A program made the translations under genes and the position numbers. A stretch of DNA of 64,000 nucleotides, taken from contig NZ_JAQQTD010000005.1 in assembly GCF_028561755.1 (NCBI RefSeq), positions 310,001-374,000 of the forward strand, written 5' to 3'. The notes under the pieces are model-generated. The model did no database searches, was not told the DNA's origin, and saw only the letters and a program-made list of their open reading frames with translations. This document shows, in pieces, positions 46,856 to 55,708 of this stretch. Position 1 is the stretch's first letter. Each line of letters begins with the position of its first letter. The DNA is from Altibacter sp. HG106 (GTDB lineage: Bacteria; Bacteroidota; Bacteroidia; Flavobacteriales; Flavobacteriaceae).

Positions 46856-48304
46856 ATGTCTTCTGACAACGTGTACGAAAAAGAGCTTTCCTTTCAAACC
46901 GATCGTCGTAAAGCTTCTGTTGAATTCATTCAAGCCGTAAGCGAATTATGGTACGATAAATCAATTGAACTGGTGCTCTTTCGCAATACGCTTATCGACC
47001 GTAATGTGAGTGAAATTTTACAGCTGCATGAGTATGCTGGAGCCTTCGTTCAGAAACCTATTTCCATCTTTGATTCCGTAGAAATCGCGGAAGCGATCAA
47101 AACATTAGATCTTCCACCGGCGAAACTCGATATCGGAAAATTGACGTACGAATATCATTTAGAGGACAATAACTATGCAAATGCTATGGCGTTTGTAAGC
47201 GATAAGTTGAAAGATGCCAAAAAACAAAAAAATATCGTTCCTAAGGATGTGGTGCTGTATGGCTTCGGAAGAATTGGCCGATTACTCGCTCGTGAGCTAA
47301 TGACGCGCACCGGAAAGGGTAACCAAATGCGCCTTCGTGCCATCGTAACTCGTGGCGCTATCGATCAAACGGTGTTGGAAAAAAGAGCGTCGCTGTTAGA
47401 GTGTGATTCGGTACACGGTGATTTCCCTGGAACGGTTTCCGTAGACCTGGAAAATAGTGCCTTGATCATCAACGGAACAACTGTCCACATGATCTCTGCC
47501 AACCAACCGGAAGACATAGATTACACTCAATATGGTATTGATAACGCTCTGGTGATTGACAATACCGGAGCCTTTAGAGACGAAGAAGCTTTGTCTCGCC
47601 ATCTAAGCGCCAAAGGCGCTGCCAAAGTGTTACTCACGGCTCCCGGCAAAGGAGTACCGAACATCGTACATGGTGTCAACCATAAAGAATACAACCCAGA
47701 TGAAATAGATATCTTTTCGGCAGCCTCCTGTACCACCAATGCGATTACTCCGGTGCTGAAAGTTATGGAGGATAGTTTTGGGGTGCATCACGGACATTTA
47801 GAAACCATTCATGCGTACACCAACGATCAGAACCTGGTGGATAACATGCACAAGAAATACCGAAGAGGTCGTGCGGCAGCGTTAAATATGGTGATTACCG
47901 AAACTGGCGCGGGAAAAGCAGTATCCAAAGCGTTGCCTTCTTTTGAAGGTAAACTCACATCGAATGCAATTCGGGTTCCCGTTCCTAATGGTTCGTTAGC
48001 GATCTTAAACCTATCGTTAGAAAAAACCACTTCGGTAGATGCGATTAATGCGACCATGAAAAAATACGCGCTAGAAGGTGATTTGGTAGAACAGATCAAA
48101 TACTCCTTGAGCAATGAGTTGGTATCTAGCGATATTGTAGGGACTTCGGCTCCTGCAATTTACGACAGCAATGCGACCATCGTGACAGCCGACGGAAAGA
48201 ATGCCATCTTATATGTTTGGTATGATAATGAATATGGCTATAGCCATCAGGTAATTCGCCTGGCAAAGTATATTAGTAAAGTACGTCGTTATACCTATTA
48301 TTAA
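46856..48304 (+). CDS. Glyceraldehyde-3-phosphate dehydrogenase, long form
   Basis: A 482-residue GAPDH, about 140 residues longer than the usual enzyme. Residues 1-128 are an extra helical region found in a subset of Bacteroidota and gammaproteobacterial GAPDHs. The NAD site is VLYGFGRIGRLLARE (residues 133-147), the catalytic C292 lies in AASCTTNAITP, and HAYTNDQNLVDN and WYDNEYGYSHQVIRLA are standard. It may serve glycolysis or gluconeogenesis; which direction cannot be told here. A bidirectional terminator follows. Confidence 0.93.
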   Translation: MSSDNVYEKELSFQTDRRKASVEFIQAVSELWYDKSIELVLFRNTLIDRNVSEILQLHEYAGAFVQKPISIFDSVEIAEAIKTLDLPPAKLDIGKLTYEYHLEDNNYANAMAFVSDKLKDAKKQKNIVPKDVVLYGFGRIGRLLARELMTRTGKGNQMRLRAIVTRGAIDQTVLEKRASLLECDSVHGDFPGTVSVDLENSALIINGTTVHMISANQPEDIDYTQYGIDNALVIDNTGAFRDEEALSRHLSAKGAAKVLLTAPGKGVPNIVHGVNHKEYNPDEIDIFSAASCTTNAITPVLKVMEDSFGVHHGHLETIHAYTNDQNLVDNMHKKYRRGRAAALNMVITETGAGKAVSKALPSFEGKLTSNAIRVPVPNGSLAILNLSLEKTTSVDAINATMKKYALEGDLVEQIKYSLSNELVSSDIVGTSAPAIYDSNATIVTADGKNAILYVWYDNEYGYSHQVIRLAKYISKVRRYTYY

Positions 48305-48331
48305 CAGCTAGGTTTAAAAGGTAACTTCAAT

Positions 48332-48373
48332 AAAAACCTCGCAATGCGCGCTTCTGCATTGCGAGGTTTTTTT
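48332..48373. terminator. Bidirectional terminator between GAPDH and the secreted repeat protein
   Basis: A perfect 15-base-pair stem (AAAACCTCGCAATGC / GCATTGCGAGGTTTT) with an 8-base loop. A-runs and T-runs on the two sides let it stop transcription from both converging genes. Confidence 0.93.
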
Positions 48374-48379
48374 ATGGTC

Positions 48380-49387
48380 TTAGTGAATGATTATTCGTTT
48401 CTGAATGGTGCGATCATCGCTTTTGATGCTTAAAAAATACATGCCTTTGGAAAGCCCTGCTACGGAAAATCGAGTATTACTCCGGCCATACACCTTGACA
48501 GTTTGACCTCGAAGGTTTGTAAGGCTTACCTCAGTCACTTCAGAAAGTCCGTCAACATAGAAAAAATCGCGTGCCGGATTGGGATGTATCGTTAGCGCTG
48601 ATAAGGTAGTTTCCTCAGTTCCTAAATCGTCGCATTTGGCTTCGGTTTCTACAAAGGTGGTTACAGGGTCTACCTCCGTCCAGTTGGCGGTGCTATAAGC
48701 CGCACCATCTACAAAAACACAAATTAAGTTGGGAGTGTTGGTGGTATTATAATTGGTAACATTGGTGTTATTGCCATTTCGCAAATCTAGATATTCAATA
48801 GGTGTATTGCGAGCGTCAAAAGACACCAAATTGACAGTATTCTCAAGATTCAAAGAAACAATATCACTGAAGGAACAAACTAATTGTAATAACTCATGGT
48901 TATTACTAACGTCAATCTCTGTGATAGGGTTGTCACCCACAATTAAATTTTCTAACAATTCATTTTGAGTAACATCAAACTGTGATAGGATATTACTTGA
49001 AATATCGCATGACTTTAGCGCTGTACACCCGACAGTGGTAATGGCCGCTAAGTTCAAGTTGAAGTTTGCTAAAACAATCTCTAATGAATTGTTTGTTCCA
49101 AAATCGATAGAAGAACAAGATGTTGCTATAGCCTGAAAATTAATCATTGATGAAAACGCTTCAATCCCTGAAAAGTCAGCTACATCGTAAGTGGCACCAT
49201 CAACTATCACTTCCGTTATGGCTTGAGCATCGGTGGTAAGAATCTGTCCATCTAACACCCCTTCACTGTCATACGCACTGTCTATTAAATATTGTTCAAA
49301 AGCAGGGTCGGGGATCTGGGTGTATTGGGCGTGGACAATAGTGACGCTGAGAAGCGTGAGTAAAAAGAGTAAATGTTTCCTCTTCAT
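48380..49387 (-). CDS. Secreted leucine-rich-repeat-like protein with type IX sorting tail, copy 1
   Basis: A 335-residue exported protein with signal peptide residues 1-21 (ends TIVHAQ). The mature N-terminus has YTQIPDPAFEQYLIDSAYDS, the usual opening of Bacteroidota LRR-like surface proteins. The middle (about 90-215) has irregular repeats built on SLDxSxN/LDLRNGNN-type units that resemble leucine-rich solenoid turns. The last 75 residues are a type A sorting domain (LTIHPNPARDFFYVDGL to IQKRIIIH). It should be exported through the type IX system and face the outside, with a probable binding role. It lies 4 bases from a close relative upstream. Confidence 0.87.
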   Translation of the reverse strand: MKRKHLLFLLTLLSVTIVHAQYTQIPDPAFEQYLIDSAYDSEGVLDGQILTTDAQAITEVIVDGATYDVADFSGIEAFSSMINFQAIATSCSSIDFGTNNSLEIVLANFNLNLAAITTVGCTALKSCDISSNILSQFDVTQNELLENLIVGDNPITEIDVSNNHELLQLVCSFSDIVSLNLENTVNLVSFDARNTPIEYLDLRNGNNTNVTNYNTTNTPNLICVFVDGAAYSTANWTEVDPVTTFVETEAKCDDLGTEETTLSALTIHPNPARDFFYVDGLSEVTEVSLTNLRGQTVKVYGRSNTRFSVAGLSKGMYFLSIKSDDRTIQKRIIIH

Positions 49388-49391
49388 TCGA

Positions 49392-50396
49392 TCAATGAAT
49401 AATAAGTTTTTCAATTGAAACTCCGTGAAGAGTCTGAATGTTTAGAAAATACATCCCTTCGGAAAGCCCAGCTACGGAAAATCGAGTATCACCCCTGCGA
49501 TACACCTTGACAGTTTGACCGCGAAGGTTTGTAAGGCTCACCTTAGTCACTTCAGAAAGCCCATCCACATAGAAAAAATCGTGTGCCGGGTTGGGATGTA
49601 TGGTAATCGTTGGCAAGGTGACTTCCTCAGTTCCTAAATCGTCGCATTTGGCTTCGGTTTCTACAAAGGTGGTTACAGGATCTACCTCCGTCCAGTTGGT
49701 GGTGCTATAGGCCACATCATCTACAAAGACACAAAATAAGTTGGGAGTGTTTAAGGTCCGATACGTTTGGATATTAGTGTTATTTCCATTTCTTAAATCT
49801 AAAAAAGATAAATTTGTATCATTAGCATTGAATGCGATCAGGTTAACATTATCGGAAAGATCTAGAGCCTCCAGCGGGTTTTCCGTACAAAGCAACGAAA
49901 GTAACGAAAGATTCATGGATACATCTAAACTGGATATATTATTTCCATCGATGGATAAGGATGTTAATACTGAATTCTGACTTGTATCCAAGCTTTGTAA
50001 ATCATTAAAAGCGATATCTACTGTGCGCAAATTAATACATCCAAGGATATTAATGCTTGTCAAATTTGGATTGTCCGTTATATTTAGATCCTCGACTGAG
50101 CTGTTCATTCCGAAATCAATGCTAGTACAGGATGTTTCAATAGCTATAAAAGTTATCATTGACGTAAACTCCTCAATCCCGCTAAAATCTGCTACATTAT
50201 AAACAGCACCATCAACCATCACTTCCGTTATGGCCTGGGCATCGGTGGTAAGAATCTGCCCATCTAACACTCCTTCACTGTCATACGCGCTATCTATTAA
50301 ATACTGTTCAAAAGCAGGGTCTGGAATCTGGGTGTATTGGGCGTGGACATTGGAGATGCCAAGCACAATACATAATAATATAGCAAGGTGTTGCAA
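49392..50396 (-). CDS. Secreted leucine-rich-repeat-like protein with type IX sorting tail, copy 2
   Basis: A 334-residue paralogue of the preceding entry. The first 70 mature residues and the last 100 are almost the same in both, while the middle repeats differ (SLDTSQN, SSLDVSMNLSLLSLL, ALDLSDN). No ATG is available: the start must be TTG at 50396 or a less common codon upstream. The N-terminus still works as a signal peptide (LAILLCIVLGISNVHAQ) and aligns with that of copy 1. The two genes are probably co-transcribed, with copy 2 first. Confidence 0.83.
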   Translation of the reverse strand: MQHLAILLCIVLGISNVHAQYTQIPDPAFEQYLIDSAYDSEGVLDGQILTTDAQAITEVMVDGAVYNVADFSGIEEFTSMITFIAIETSCTSIDFGMNSSVEDLNITDNPNLTSINILGCINLRTVDIAFNDLQSLDTSQNSVLTSLSIDGNNISSLDVSMNLSLLSLLCTENPLEALDLSDNVNLIAFNANDTNLSFLDLRNGNNTNIQTYRTLNTPNLFCVFVDDVAYSTTNWTEVDPVTTFVETEAKCDDLGTEEVTLPTITIHPNPAHDFFYVDGLSEVTKVSLTNLRGQTVKVYRRGDTRFSVAGLSEGMYFLNIQTLHGVSIEKLIIH

Positions 50397-50487
50397 ATCG
50401 TGTGTTATAAATTCAACAATCTAAGCGTTTATTATATCATAAGCCGGTGGTATTCCCTTACTCTTTGTAGGGTATTTTGTGTTTTAA

Positions 50488-51900
50488 CTATAGCTCCCAT
50501 CCTTCGCGATAGTCGCGCTTCACCCAATTATTGGCAAAGTCCCAATTGGTTACCTTCATATTTTCACCATCCCATTTAATGGTGCGACGCCCCGGATAGT
50601 TATACGGCGCCCAATCGCCCACTTTCTTTCCTTCCTTTAACGTCTTGTATTGATAAGCTTTGATCGCCAGATTTCCCATAAGTACCGCTTCCGTTAACGG
50701 TCCGCCGTACGAAAAGGGTGAGGTCGTTTCTCCTCCATTCAAACAAGCGTCTACAAATACTCCGGCATGTGATGTTTTTACTCGTGGCAAGCTAGGCGCC
50801 GGAGGCGTAAAGTTCGCCATACGTTCCGCAGGTAACAGTCGCGGGTTTGCCGAGTAGGTATCGGTTACCATGATACCTTTCGTTCCGTAGAAAATACTTC
50901 CACCACCATTATCTCCGGGTACTTCGCCATCTCCTAATTCAGGCGGAAGATCAGGCATAATACCTCCATCGTACCAGTTCAGTGATAAGTCACCGTGTTT
51001 TTCGGTATCAAATTGTAAGCGAACGATAGAGGAAGGCGGGCATGCTTCGGAAAAATCTGCTTCCACAAAATCGCCCGACCAAACCGTGGTGCAACTAGCT
51101 TCCGCTTCGTACGGAAATTTTAGGCCTAAGGTCTTAAAAGGCGTTTCCATAATGTGACAGCCCATATCACCCATGGCACCCGTTCCGAAGTCCCAGAACC
51201 CACGCCACTTAAACGGTAGATAATTGGAGTTGTACGGGCGCATCTTTGCGGGCCCCAGCCATAGGTCCCACGCTAATGTTTCCGGAATGGGTTCCCCTTC
51301 GGTAATATGTTTAAAGCCTTGCGGCCATACAGGGCGATTTGTCCAGCAATCCACACGTTCTACCGTACCGATTACCCCGGCATCAATCCACTCCTGCGCC
51401 TGGCGAATACCGTCCCCAGAGGAACCTTGATTCCCCATCTGAGTTACGATCTTATTTTCCGCAGCGACCTGCGTCATGAGTCGGGCTTCATAAATATTAT
51501 GCGTCAACGGCTTTTCTACGTAGGCATGTTTTTTCGCACGCATAAACGGCAAGGCAATGGTCGCATGGGTATGATCGGGTGTCGCTACCATCACCGCGTC
51601 GATATCTTTTAAGTGAGCATCATAGACCTTCCGAAAATCTTTGTACTGTTTCGCATTTGGATAAGCGGCAAAAGTGTTTGCAGCGCGTTTGGCATCCACA
51701 TCACATAACGCCACAAATTTGACCTTTCCGGTTTGATTGAGTTCGTTGATGACTCCGGCACCTCTTCCGCCGACGCCAATAGCGGCGATATAAAGCGTGT
51801 CACTGGGGGCCGTGTGCGTACCGCCTAATACAAAGCTTGGCACTATGGAAAAAGCGGCTCCAGCGGCCGCCGATTTCTTGATAAAGGATCGTCTTTTCAT
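50488..51900 (-). CDS. Gfo/Idh/MocA family oxidoreductase with Tat signal
   Basis: A 470-residue NAD(P)-dependent oxidoreductase. The N-terminus MKRRSFIKKSAAAGAAFSIVP is a twin-arginine export signal, so the protein should be folded with its cofactor and moved to the periplasm. The Rossmann site is IAAIGVGGRGAGVI, the EKP motif is in HAYVEKPLTHN, and GAMGDMGCHIMETPF lies in the substrate domain. Members with Tat signals in Bacteroidota often act on sugars or glycosides, but the substrate here is unknown. No sugar-use genes are nearby. Length is typical for this subgroup. Confidence 0.9.
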   Translation of the reverse strand: MKRRSFIKKSAAAGAAFSIVPSFVLGGTHTAPSDTLYIAAIGVGGRGAGVINELNQTGKVKFVALCDVDAKRAANTFAAYPNAKQYKDFRKVYDAHLKDIDAVMVATPDHTHATIALPFMRAKKHAYVEKPLTHNIYEARLMTQVAAENKIVTQMGNQGSSGDGIRQAQEWIDAGVIGTVERVDCWTNRPVWPQGFKHITEGEPIPETLAWDLWLGPAKMRPYNSNYLPFKWRGFWDFGTGAMGDMGCHIMETPFKTLGLKFPYEAEASCTTVWSGDFVEADFSEACPPSSIVRLQFDTEKHGDLSLNWYDGGIMPDLPPELGDGEVPGDNGGGSIFYGTKGIMVTDTYSANPRLLPAERMANFTPPAPSLPRVKTSHAGVFVDACLNGGETTSPFSYGGPLTEAVLMGNLAIKAYQYKTLKEGKKVGDWAPYNYPGRRTIKWDGENMKVTNWDFANNWVKRDYREGWEL

Positions 51901-52046
51901 GGTTGGATGTTTTTGATGCTTCTAAAGGTACAAAATGACGGCAAATCATTTTTGAAGAAATATACATTTGCGTTCTTTCAACCGATTTATGACTTCATTA
52001 ACTGTATACCATGGGGTAATGACGGAAATTTGTTAAAAAAGGTGTG

Positions 52047-53327
52047 ATGGCTACACAAGAGAAAAAGAAAAGACGGGCATACCGAAAGAAGCGGTATACG
52101 ATACCAATCATCATTATTGTATTGCTTATCGCATTTCGAATTTATTTACCTACGCTGGTTAAAAACCGAATCAATAAGGTGTTGGCAAATATTCCCGGCT
52201 ATTATGGGTATGTGGAGGATGTGGATATTGCGCTGTATCGCGGGGCCTATGTGTTGAATGGTTTTTATCTGAACAAAATCACCAAGGAAACGGAAGTCGA
52301 TTTTCTTGATTTTCCAAAAACCGACATCTCTATTGAATGGAAATCGCTGTTCAAAGGAAAGATCGTCAGTGAGATCGATATGTTCGATCCTACGGTGGTG
52401 TATATATTTGAAGATCAACAACAGGAAACACCTGGAGAAGCCGACGTGGACGACTGGACGCAAGCCCTAAAGGATATTGTACCGATTGATATCAACAATT
52501 TTGAAGTGTACCGTGGAACAGTAGCCTTTGTGCAATTGCAAGCCGACCCCAATATCGATGTGAATATTCACGATATCCGACTCACCGCCAAGAACCTTCG
52601 TAATGTGGTGGATACCGAACGAGCGCTCCCCTCACCTATCAACGCCACTGGAGTGTCTATCGGAAATGGTAATATGACATTAAACGGTAATTTGAATCTC
52701 TTGAAACAAATACCAGATATGGACCTGGCCTTCAGTCTGGAGGAAGTCGATGCCACAGCGCTGAACGAATTTACGCGTCATTATGCGGGATTAGACTTCG
52801 ATAAGGGTACCTTTGCACTCTATAGCGAGGTGGCAATAGCCGACTCTTATTTGAAAGGCTACATCAAACCTTTGTTTATAGACACCAAGCTAATTGGGGA
52901 AGATGACGGATTTTTAGGAGTTCTTTGGGAAGGCTTTGTTGGATTGTTTAAATTTATACTGAAAAACCAACGAACTGATACCGTGGCTACTCGGGTTCCT
53001 ATTGAAGGAGACTTGAGCAATGTGGACGCTGGCGTGTGGACGACGGTGTTTAGAATTTTTGAAAATGCGTGGTTGCGTGCTTTTCGGGGAGAAGTAGACG
53101 ATGATATTAATTATGAAGATGCGTTGAACGATCCTACCCTCACCAGAGAAGAAAAGAGAGCCCTTCGGAAGCAACGCAGAGAAGAACGACGGGAAGAACG
53201 TAAAAATGATACGACCGGGTTCTTCGACAAGATCTTTGGGGGTGATGGTGATGAAGGTGATGAAGAAGACCCCACAGATGATGGTTGGTTTGGTGGTGAA
53301 GAAGATACAACAGACGACGGACAATAA
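52047..53327 (+). CDS. DUF748/AsmA-like membrane-anchored protein with acidic tail
   Basis: A 426-residue protein. The start is strongly basic (QEKKKRRAYRKKRY), then one transmembrane helix at about residues 19-37. The rest would lie in the periplasm. The section up to about 340 has the repeating beta pattern of DUF748/AsmA-type bridge proteins (VEDVDIALYRGAYVLNGFYL, TDISIEWKSLFKGKIVSEI). The C-terminus changes to a run of basic helix (EEKRALRKQRREERREERK) and then an acidic, glycine-rich tail (DEGDEEDPTDDGW). The tail looks disordered. Role unknown; relatives concern lipid movement or outer membrane assembly. I prefer the ATG at 52047 to the GTG one codon earlier. Confidence 0.72.
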   Translation: MATQEKKKRRAYRKKRYTIPIIIIVLLIAFRIYLPTLVKNRINKVLANIPGYYGYVEDVDIALYRGAYVLNGFYLNKITKETEVDFLDFPKTDISIEWKSLFKGKIVSEIDMFDPTVVYIFEDQQQETPGEADVDDWTQALKDIVPIDINNFEVYRGTVAFVQLQADPNIDVNIHDIRLTAKNLRNVVDTERALPSPINATGVSIGNGNMTLNGNLNLLKQIPDMDLAFSLEEVDATALNEFTRHYAGLDFDKGTFALYSEVAIADSYLKGYIKPLFIDTKLIGEDDGFLGVLWEGFVGLFKFILKNQRTDTVATRVPIEGDLSNVDAGVWTTVFRIFENAWLRAFRGEVDDDINYEDALNDPTLTREEKRALRKQRREERREERKNDTTGFFDKIFGGDGDEGDEEDPTDDGWFGGEEDTTDDGQ

Positions 53328-53335
53328 ATTTTATT

Positions 53336-53776
53336 ATGACAGTACAACGAGCCAACGAACAACATCTCGACCTATTAGTACCCTTATTTAACGCCTATCG
53401 CGTGTATTACAAACAACCCAGCAATCTGGACAAAGCCCGCGAATTTCTCTCGGAACGGATCAAAAATGATGATTCCGTGATTTTTATTGCGTTAGATGAC
53501 GACGGTGCCGCATTGGGCTTTACACAGCTCTACCCTATTTTCTCTTCGGTATCTGCACAGCACATCTATGTATTGAATGATATCTATGTGGATTCTTCAA
53601 GACGCGGATTGGGGACTGGGGCAGCCTTGCTGAACAAGGCGAAAGAATACGCCACCGAAAAAGGCGCAAAACGCATTGAACTGGAAACTGATATTGGTAA
53701 TCCGGCACAACGTCTCTACGAACGTATGGGTTGGGTGAAAGACACCAAATTCTATCATTTTTATTGGGATGTCTAG
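53336..53776 (+). CDS. GNAT family N-acetyltransferase
   Basis: A 146-residue acetyltransferase. The fold shows LVPLFNAYRVYY at the start, VLNDIYVDSSRRGLGTGAALLNKAKEYA with the acetyl-CoA loop, and the end ELETDIGNPAQRLYERMGWVKDTKFYHFYW. The acceptor is unknown. It starts 8 bases after the AsmA-like gene stop. Confidence 0.9.
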   Translation: MTVQRANEQHLDLLVPLFNAYRVYYKQPSNLDKAREFLSERIKNDDSVIFIALDDDGAALGFTQLYPIFSSVSAQHIYVLNDIYVDSSRRGLGTGAALLNKAKEYATEKGAKRIELETDIGNPAQRLYERMGWVKDTKFYHFYWDV

Positions 53777-53819
53777 TTAATAGATTTCTGTGTATTTTTA
53801 CGGTCTAAACATTTACGTC

Positions 53820-54314
53820 ATGGACCACCTTACCAAACTGGAAGAAATGCTTGACCGTGCTAATATGGATATTAAAAACGGTAAGTACGAAGAAGCGTCT
53901 AATACCCTGGAAGAGATCATCAATATTGATCCTAACTTCGGAAAGGCGTATAATCACCTTGGGTATTTGCATGAAGTAAAGTTCAAAGAATACGATAAAG
54001 GAGAGACGCTCTATAAACTGTGTTTGGAAAAAACTCCGATGTATCCTTCGGTGTATTACAACTATGCTGTTTTGCTTTCTACCATTGGCAAATGGGAAGA
54101 ATTGAAAGAATTGTTAGATCAATCACTCAACGTTCCCGGCATAGCGAAAGCAACCATCTACAACGAATACGGCATCATGTACGAACAGCAAGGCGAGTTG
54201 GATAAAGCGATCGAGTATTACAAGAAAGCCGGACTCAACACCTTGGATAAAAACGTGTTAGAACGCGCCAAAGGATCTATTGAGCGCTGTAAATCGAAAA
54301 AAGACCTGTTTTAA
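53820..54314 (+). CDS. Tetratricopeptide-repeat protein
   Basis: A 164-residue soluble helical protein with about four TPR units: [56 protein letters not shown] and [23 protein letters not shown]. It has no signal peptide. TPR proteins bind partner proteins; the partner is unknown. Its stop codon shares a base with the trmD ATG, so the two are translationally coupled. The ATG at 53820 is chosen because the repeats begin directly after it. Confidence 0.85.
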   Translation: MDHLTKLEEMLDRANMDIKNGKYEEASNTLEEIINIDPNFGKAYNHLGYLHEVKFKEYDKGETLYKLCLEKTPMYPSVYYNYAVLLSTIGKWEELKELLDQSLNVPGIAKATIYNEYGIMYEQQGELDKAIEYYKKAGLNTLDKNVLERAKGSIERCKSKKDLF

Positions 54315-54997
54315 TGCGTATTGACATCATTACGGTATTGCCCGAGCTATTAATGAGTCCGTTTGAAGCTTCCATCCTTAAACGTGCTCAGGACAAAGGA
54401 TTGGTTTCGGTACATCTGCATAATCTGCGTGATTACAGCAACAATCGGTATAAGCAGGTAGACGACTATCAATACGGAGGAGGTGCCGGCATGGTAATGA
54501 TGATAGAACCCATCGATAAATGTATCAGCAAGCTGCAGGCGGAACGGGCTTACGACGAGGTTATTTATATGACACCCGATGGCACGACTTTGAATCAAGG
54601 GATCGCTAATGAACTCTCCGTTAAAGAAAATATTATTGTGTTGTGTGGTCATTACAAAGGTGTAGATCAACGGGTACGCGATCAAATTGTAACCCGGGAG
54701 ATCTCCATCGGGGATTTTGTATTGAGCGGTGGCGAATTGGCCGCGGCTGTGCTTTGTGATAGTGTCATACGATTGTTGCCGGGCGTTTTGAATAATGAAA
54801 CCAGTGCGCTAACCGATAGTTTTCAGGATAATCTACTAGCGCCGCCCATCTATACCCGACCGGCAGAATACAAGGGATGGACCGTACCGGAGATCTTGAC
54901 CAGTGGTAACACCCCAAAGATTGAAGAATGGCGTGAGGAGAAAGCGCTGGAACGTACCCGCGAACGACGTCCAGATCTCTTGGAAGGTAAAGAATAA
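54314..54997 (+). CDS. trmD: tRNA (guanine-N1)-methyltransferase
   Basis: A 227-residue SPOUT-fold enzyme that methylates G37 of tRNAs and so keeps the reading frame. Motifs are [85 protein letters not shown] and the knot around LPGVL. Length is normal. It overlaps the TPR gene by one base. The rplS gene follows after 219 bases that hold a structured RNA and a promoter. Confidence 0.97.
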   Translation: MRIDIITVLPELLMSPFEASILKRAQDKGLVSVHLHNLRDYSNNRYKQVDDYQYGGGAGMVMMIEPIDKCISKLQAERAYDEVIYMTPDGTTLNQGIANELSVKENIIVLCGHYKGVDQRVRDQIVTREISIGDFVLSGGELAAAVLCDSVIRLLPGVLNNETSALTDSFQDNLLAPPIYTRPAEYKGWTVPEILTSGNTPKIEEWREEKALERTRERRPDLLEGKE

Positions 54998-55004
54998 CCG
55001 CATT

Positions 55005-55096
55005 GCCTGCGTTAGGGATGGCAACGGCATCCAGCCGGGCACGGCTGATATAGTGGACAGCCCGGCGAAGGCGCGAAAAGCGCCATCGCAACGCCC
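55005..55096 (+). ncRNA. Structured RNA element between trmD and rplS
   Basis: About 90 bases with several perfect inverted repeats. An outer stem pairs GCGTT (55009-55013) with AACGC (55090-55094). Inside are three hairpins: GGATG/CATCC (55016-55032), GCCGGGC/GCCCGGC (55034-55066) and GGCGC/GCGCC with a GAAAA loop (55070-55084). A second fold is possible, in which GATGGC (55017-55022) pairs with GCCATC (55082-55087) and breaks the first and third hairpins. It lies upstream of the rplS promoter and so is more likely in the trmD transcript. The GCGTTAGGGAT start and the TGGACAGCCCG block match a repeat I remember from other flavobacterial genomes, perhaps the Flavo-1 motif; I could not check this. 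Confidence 0.6.
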
Positions 55097-55117
55097 AAAT
55101 AAAAATACATTTACCGC

Positions 55118-55147
55118 TTGGTACTTTTCTAAAAAAACGTATTTTTG
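55118..55147 (+). promoter_or_regulatory. Promoter of rplS
   Basis: TTG (55118-55120), a 19-base spacer and TATTTTTG (55140-55147) match both parts and the spacing of the Bacteroidota promoter. The rplS ATG follows 69 bases downstream. Confidence 0.8.
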
Positions 55148-55216
55148 CATCCGATTTGATTCAACCTCTGGCGAGCATCGTGCACGTTGTTTCGATAAAA
55201 CCATAACAAAACGACC

Positions 55217-55567
55217 ATGGAAGCGTTAGTAAAATTTGTACAAGACGAATTCATCACCAAAAAGGACTTTCCAGAATTCCAAGCCGGAGATAACCTAACA
55301 GTGTATTACGAAATTAAAGAAGGGGCGAAAACCCGTACACAGTTCTTTAAAGGAACCGTGATCCAGATTAAAGGAACGGGAGCCAGCAAAACCTTTACCA
55401 TCCGAAAAATGTCGGGAACGGTAGGTGTAGAGCGAATTTTCCCGATCAATTTGCCAGCCCTTCAAAAAATTGAAGTGAACAAACGAGGTAGCGTACGTAG
55501 AAAACGTATCTACTATTTCCGCGGACTTACCGGTAAAAAAGCCCGTATTCGCGAGAAGAAACAATAA
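55217..55567 (+). CDS. rplS: 50S ribosomal protein L19
   Basis: A 116-residue ribosomal protein. The start ALVKFVQDEF, GDNLTVYYEIKEG and the conserved end GSVRRKRIYYFRGLTGKKARIREKK identify L19, which sits at the interface between the two subunits. It has its own promoter and a terminator directly after, so it is a single-gene unit even though trmD is next to it, the classic pairing. Confidence 0.97.
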   Translation: MEALVKFVQDEFITKKDFPEFQAGDNLTVYYEIKEGAKTRTQFFKGTVIQIKGTGASKTFTIRKMSGTVGVERIFPINLPALQKIEVNKRGSVRRKRIYYFRGLTGKKARIREKKQ

Positions 55568-55588
55568 GCACTTCCTTCATTATTGCAC

Positions 55589-55616
55589 AAGCAGCCCAAC
55601 GGGCTGCTTTTTTTAT
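55589..55616 (+). terminator. Terminator after rplS
   Basis: A 9-base-pair stem (AAGCAGCCC / GGGCTGCTT) with loop AAC, followed by a T-run, 22 bases past the stop. Confidence 0.92.
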
Positions 55617-55673
55617 TCACAAATGTTAATAACTCAGGTTAACAAGATGTTATTATTTAGGAAGTTAGAATCC

Positions 55674-55703
55674 TTGACATTTTAAATTTTTGATCTACAT
55701 TAG
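55674..55703 (+). promoter_or_regulatory. Promoter of the candidate RNA gene
   Basis: TTG (55674-55676), an exact 19-base spacer and TACATTAG (55696-55703) match the Bacteroidota promoter with one mismatch in the -7 box. The rplS terminator upstream and the absence of any large frame downstream suggest it drives an RNA. Confidence 0.65.
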
Positions 55704-55708
55704 CAATA

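Noticed and set aside
50397-50487. Terminator after the Tat-exported oxidoreductase
   Set aside because: Only a weak CCCT/AGGG pairing with a poor T-run could be found, so no terminator is claimed.
53111-53365. Reverse-strand Ser/Pro-rich frame over the AsmA-like tail
   Set aside because: It is the antisense of the acidic and basic repeats and has no independent support.
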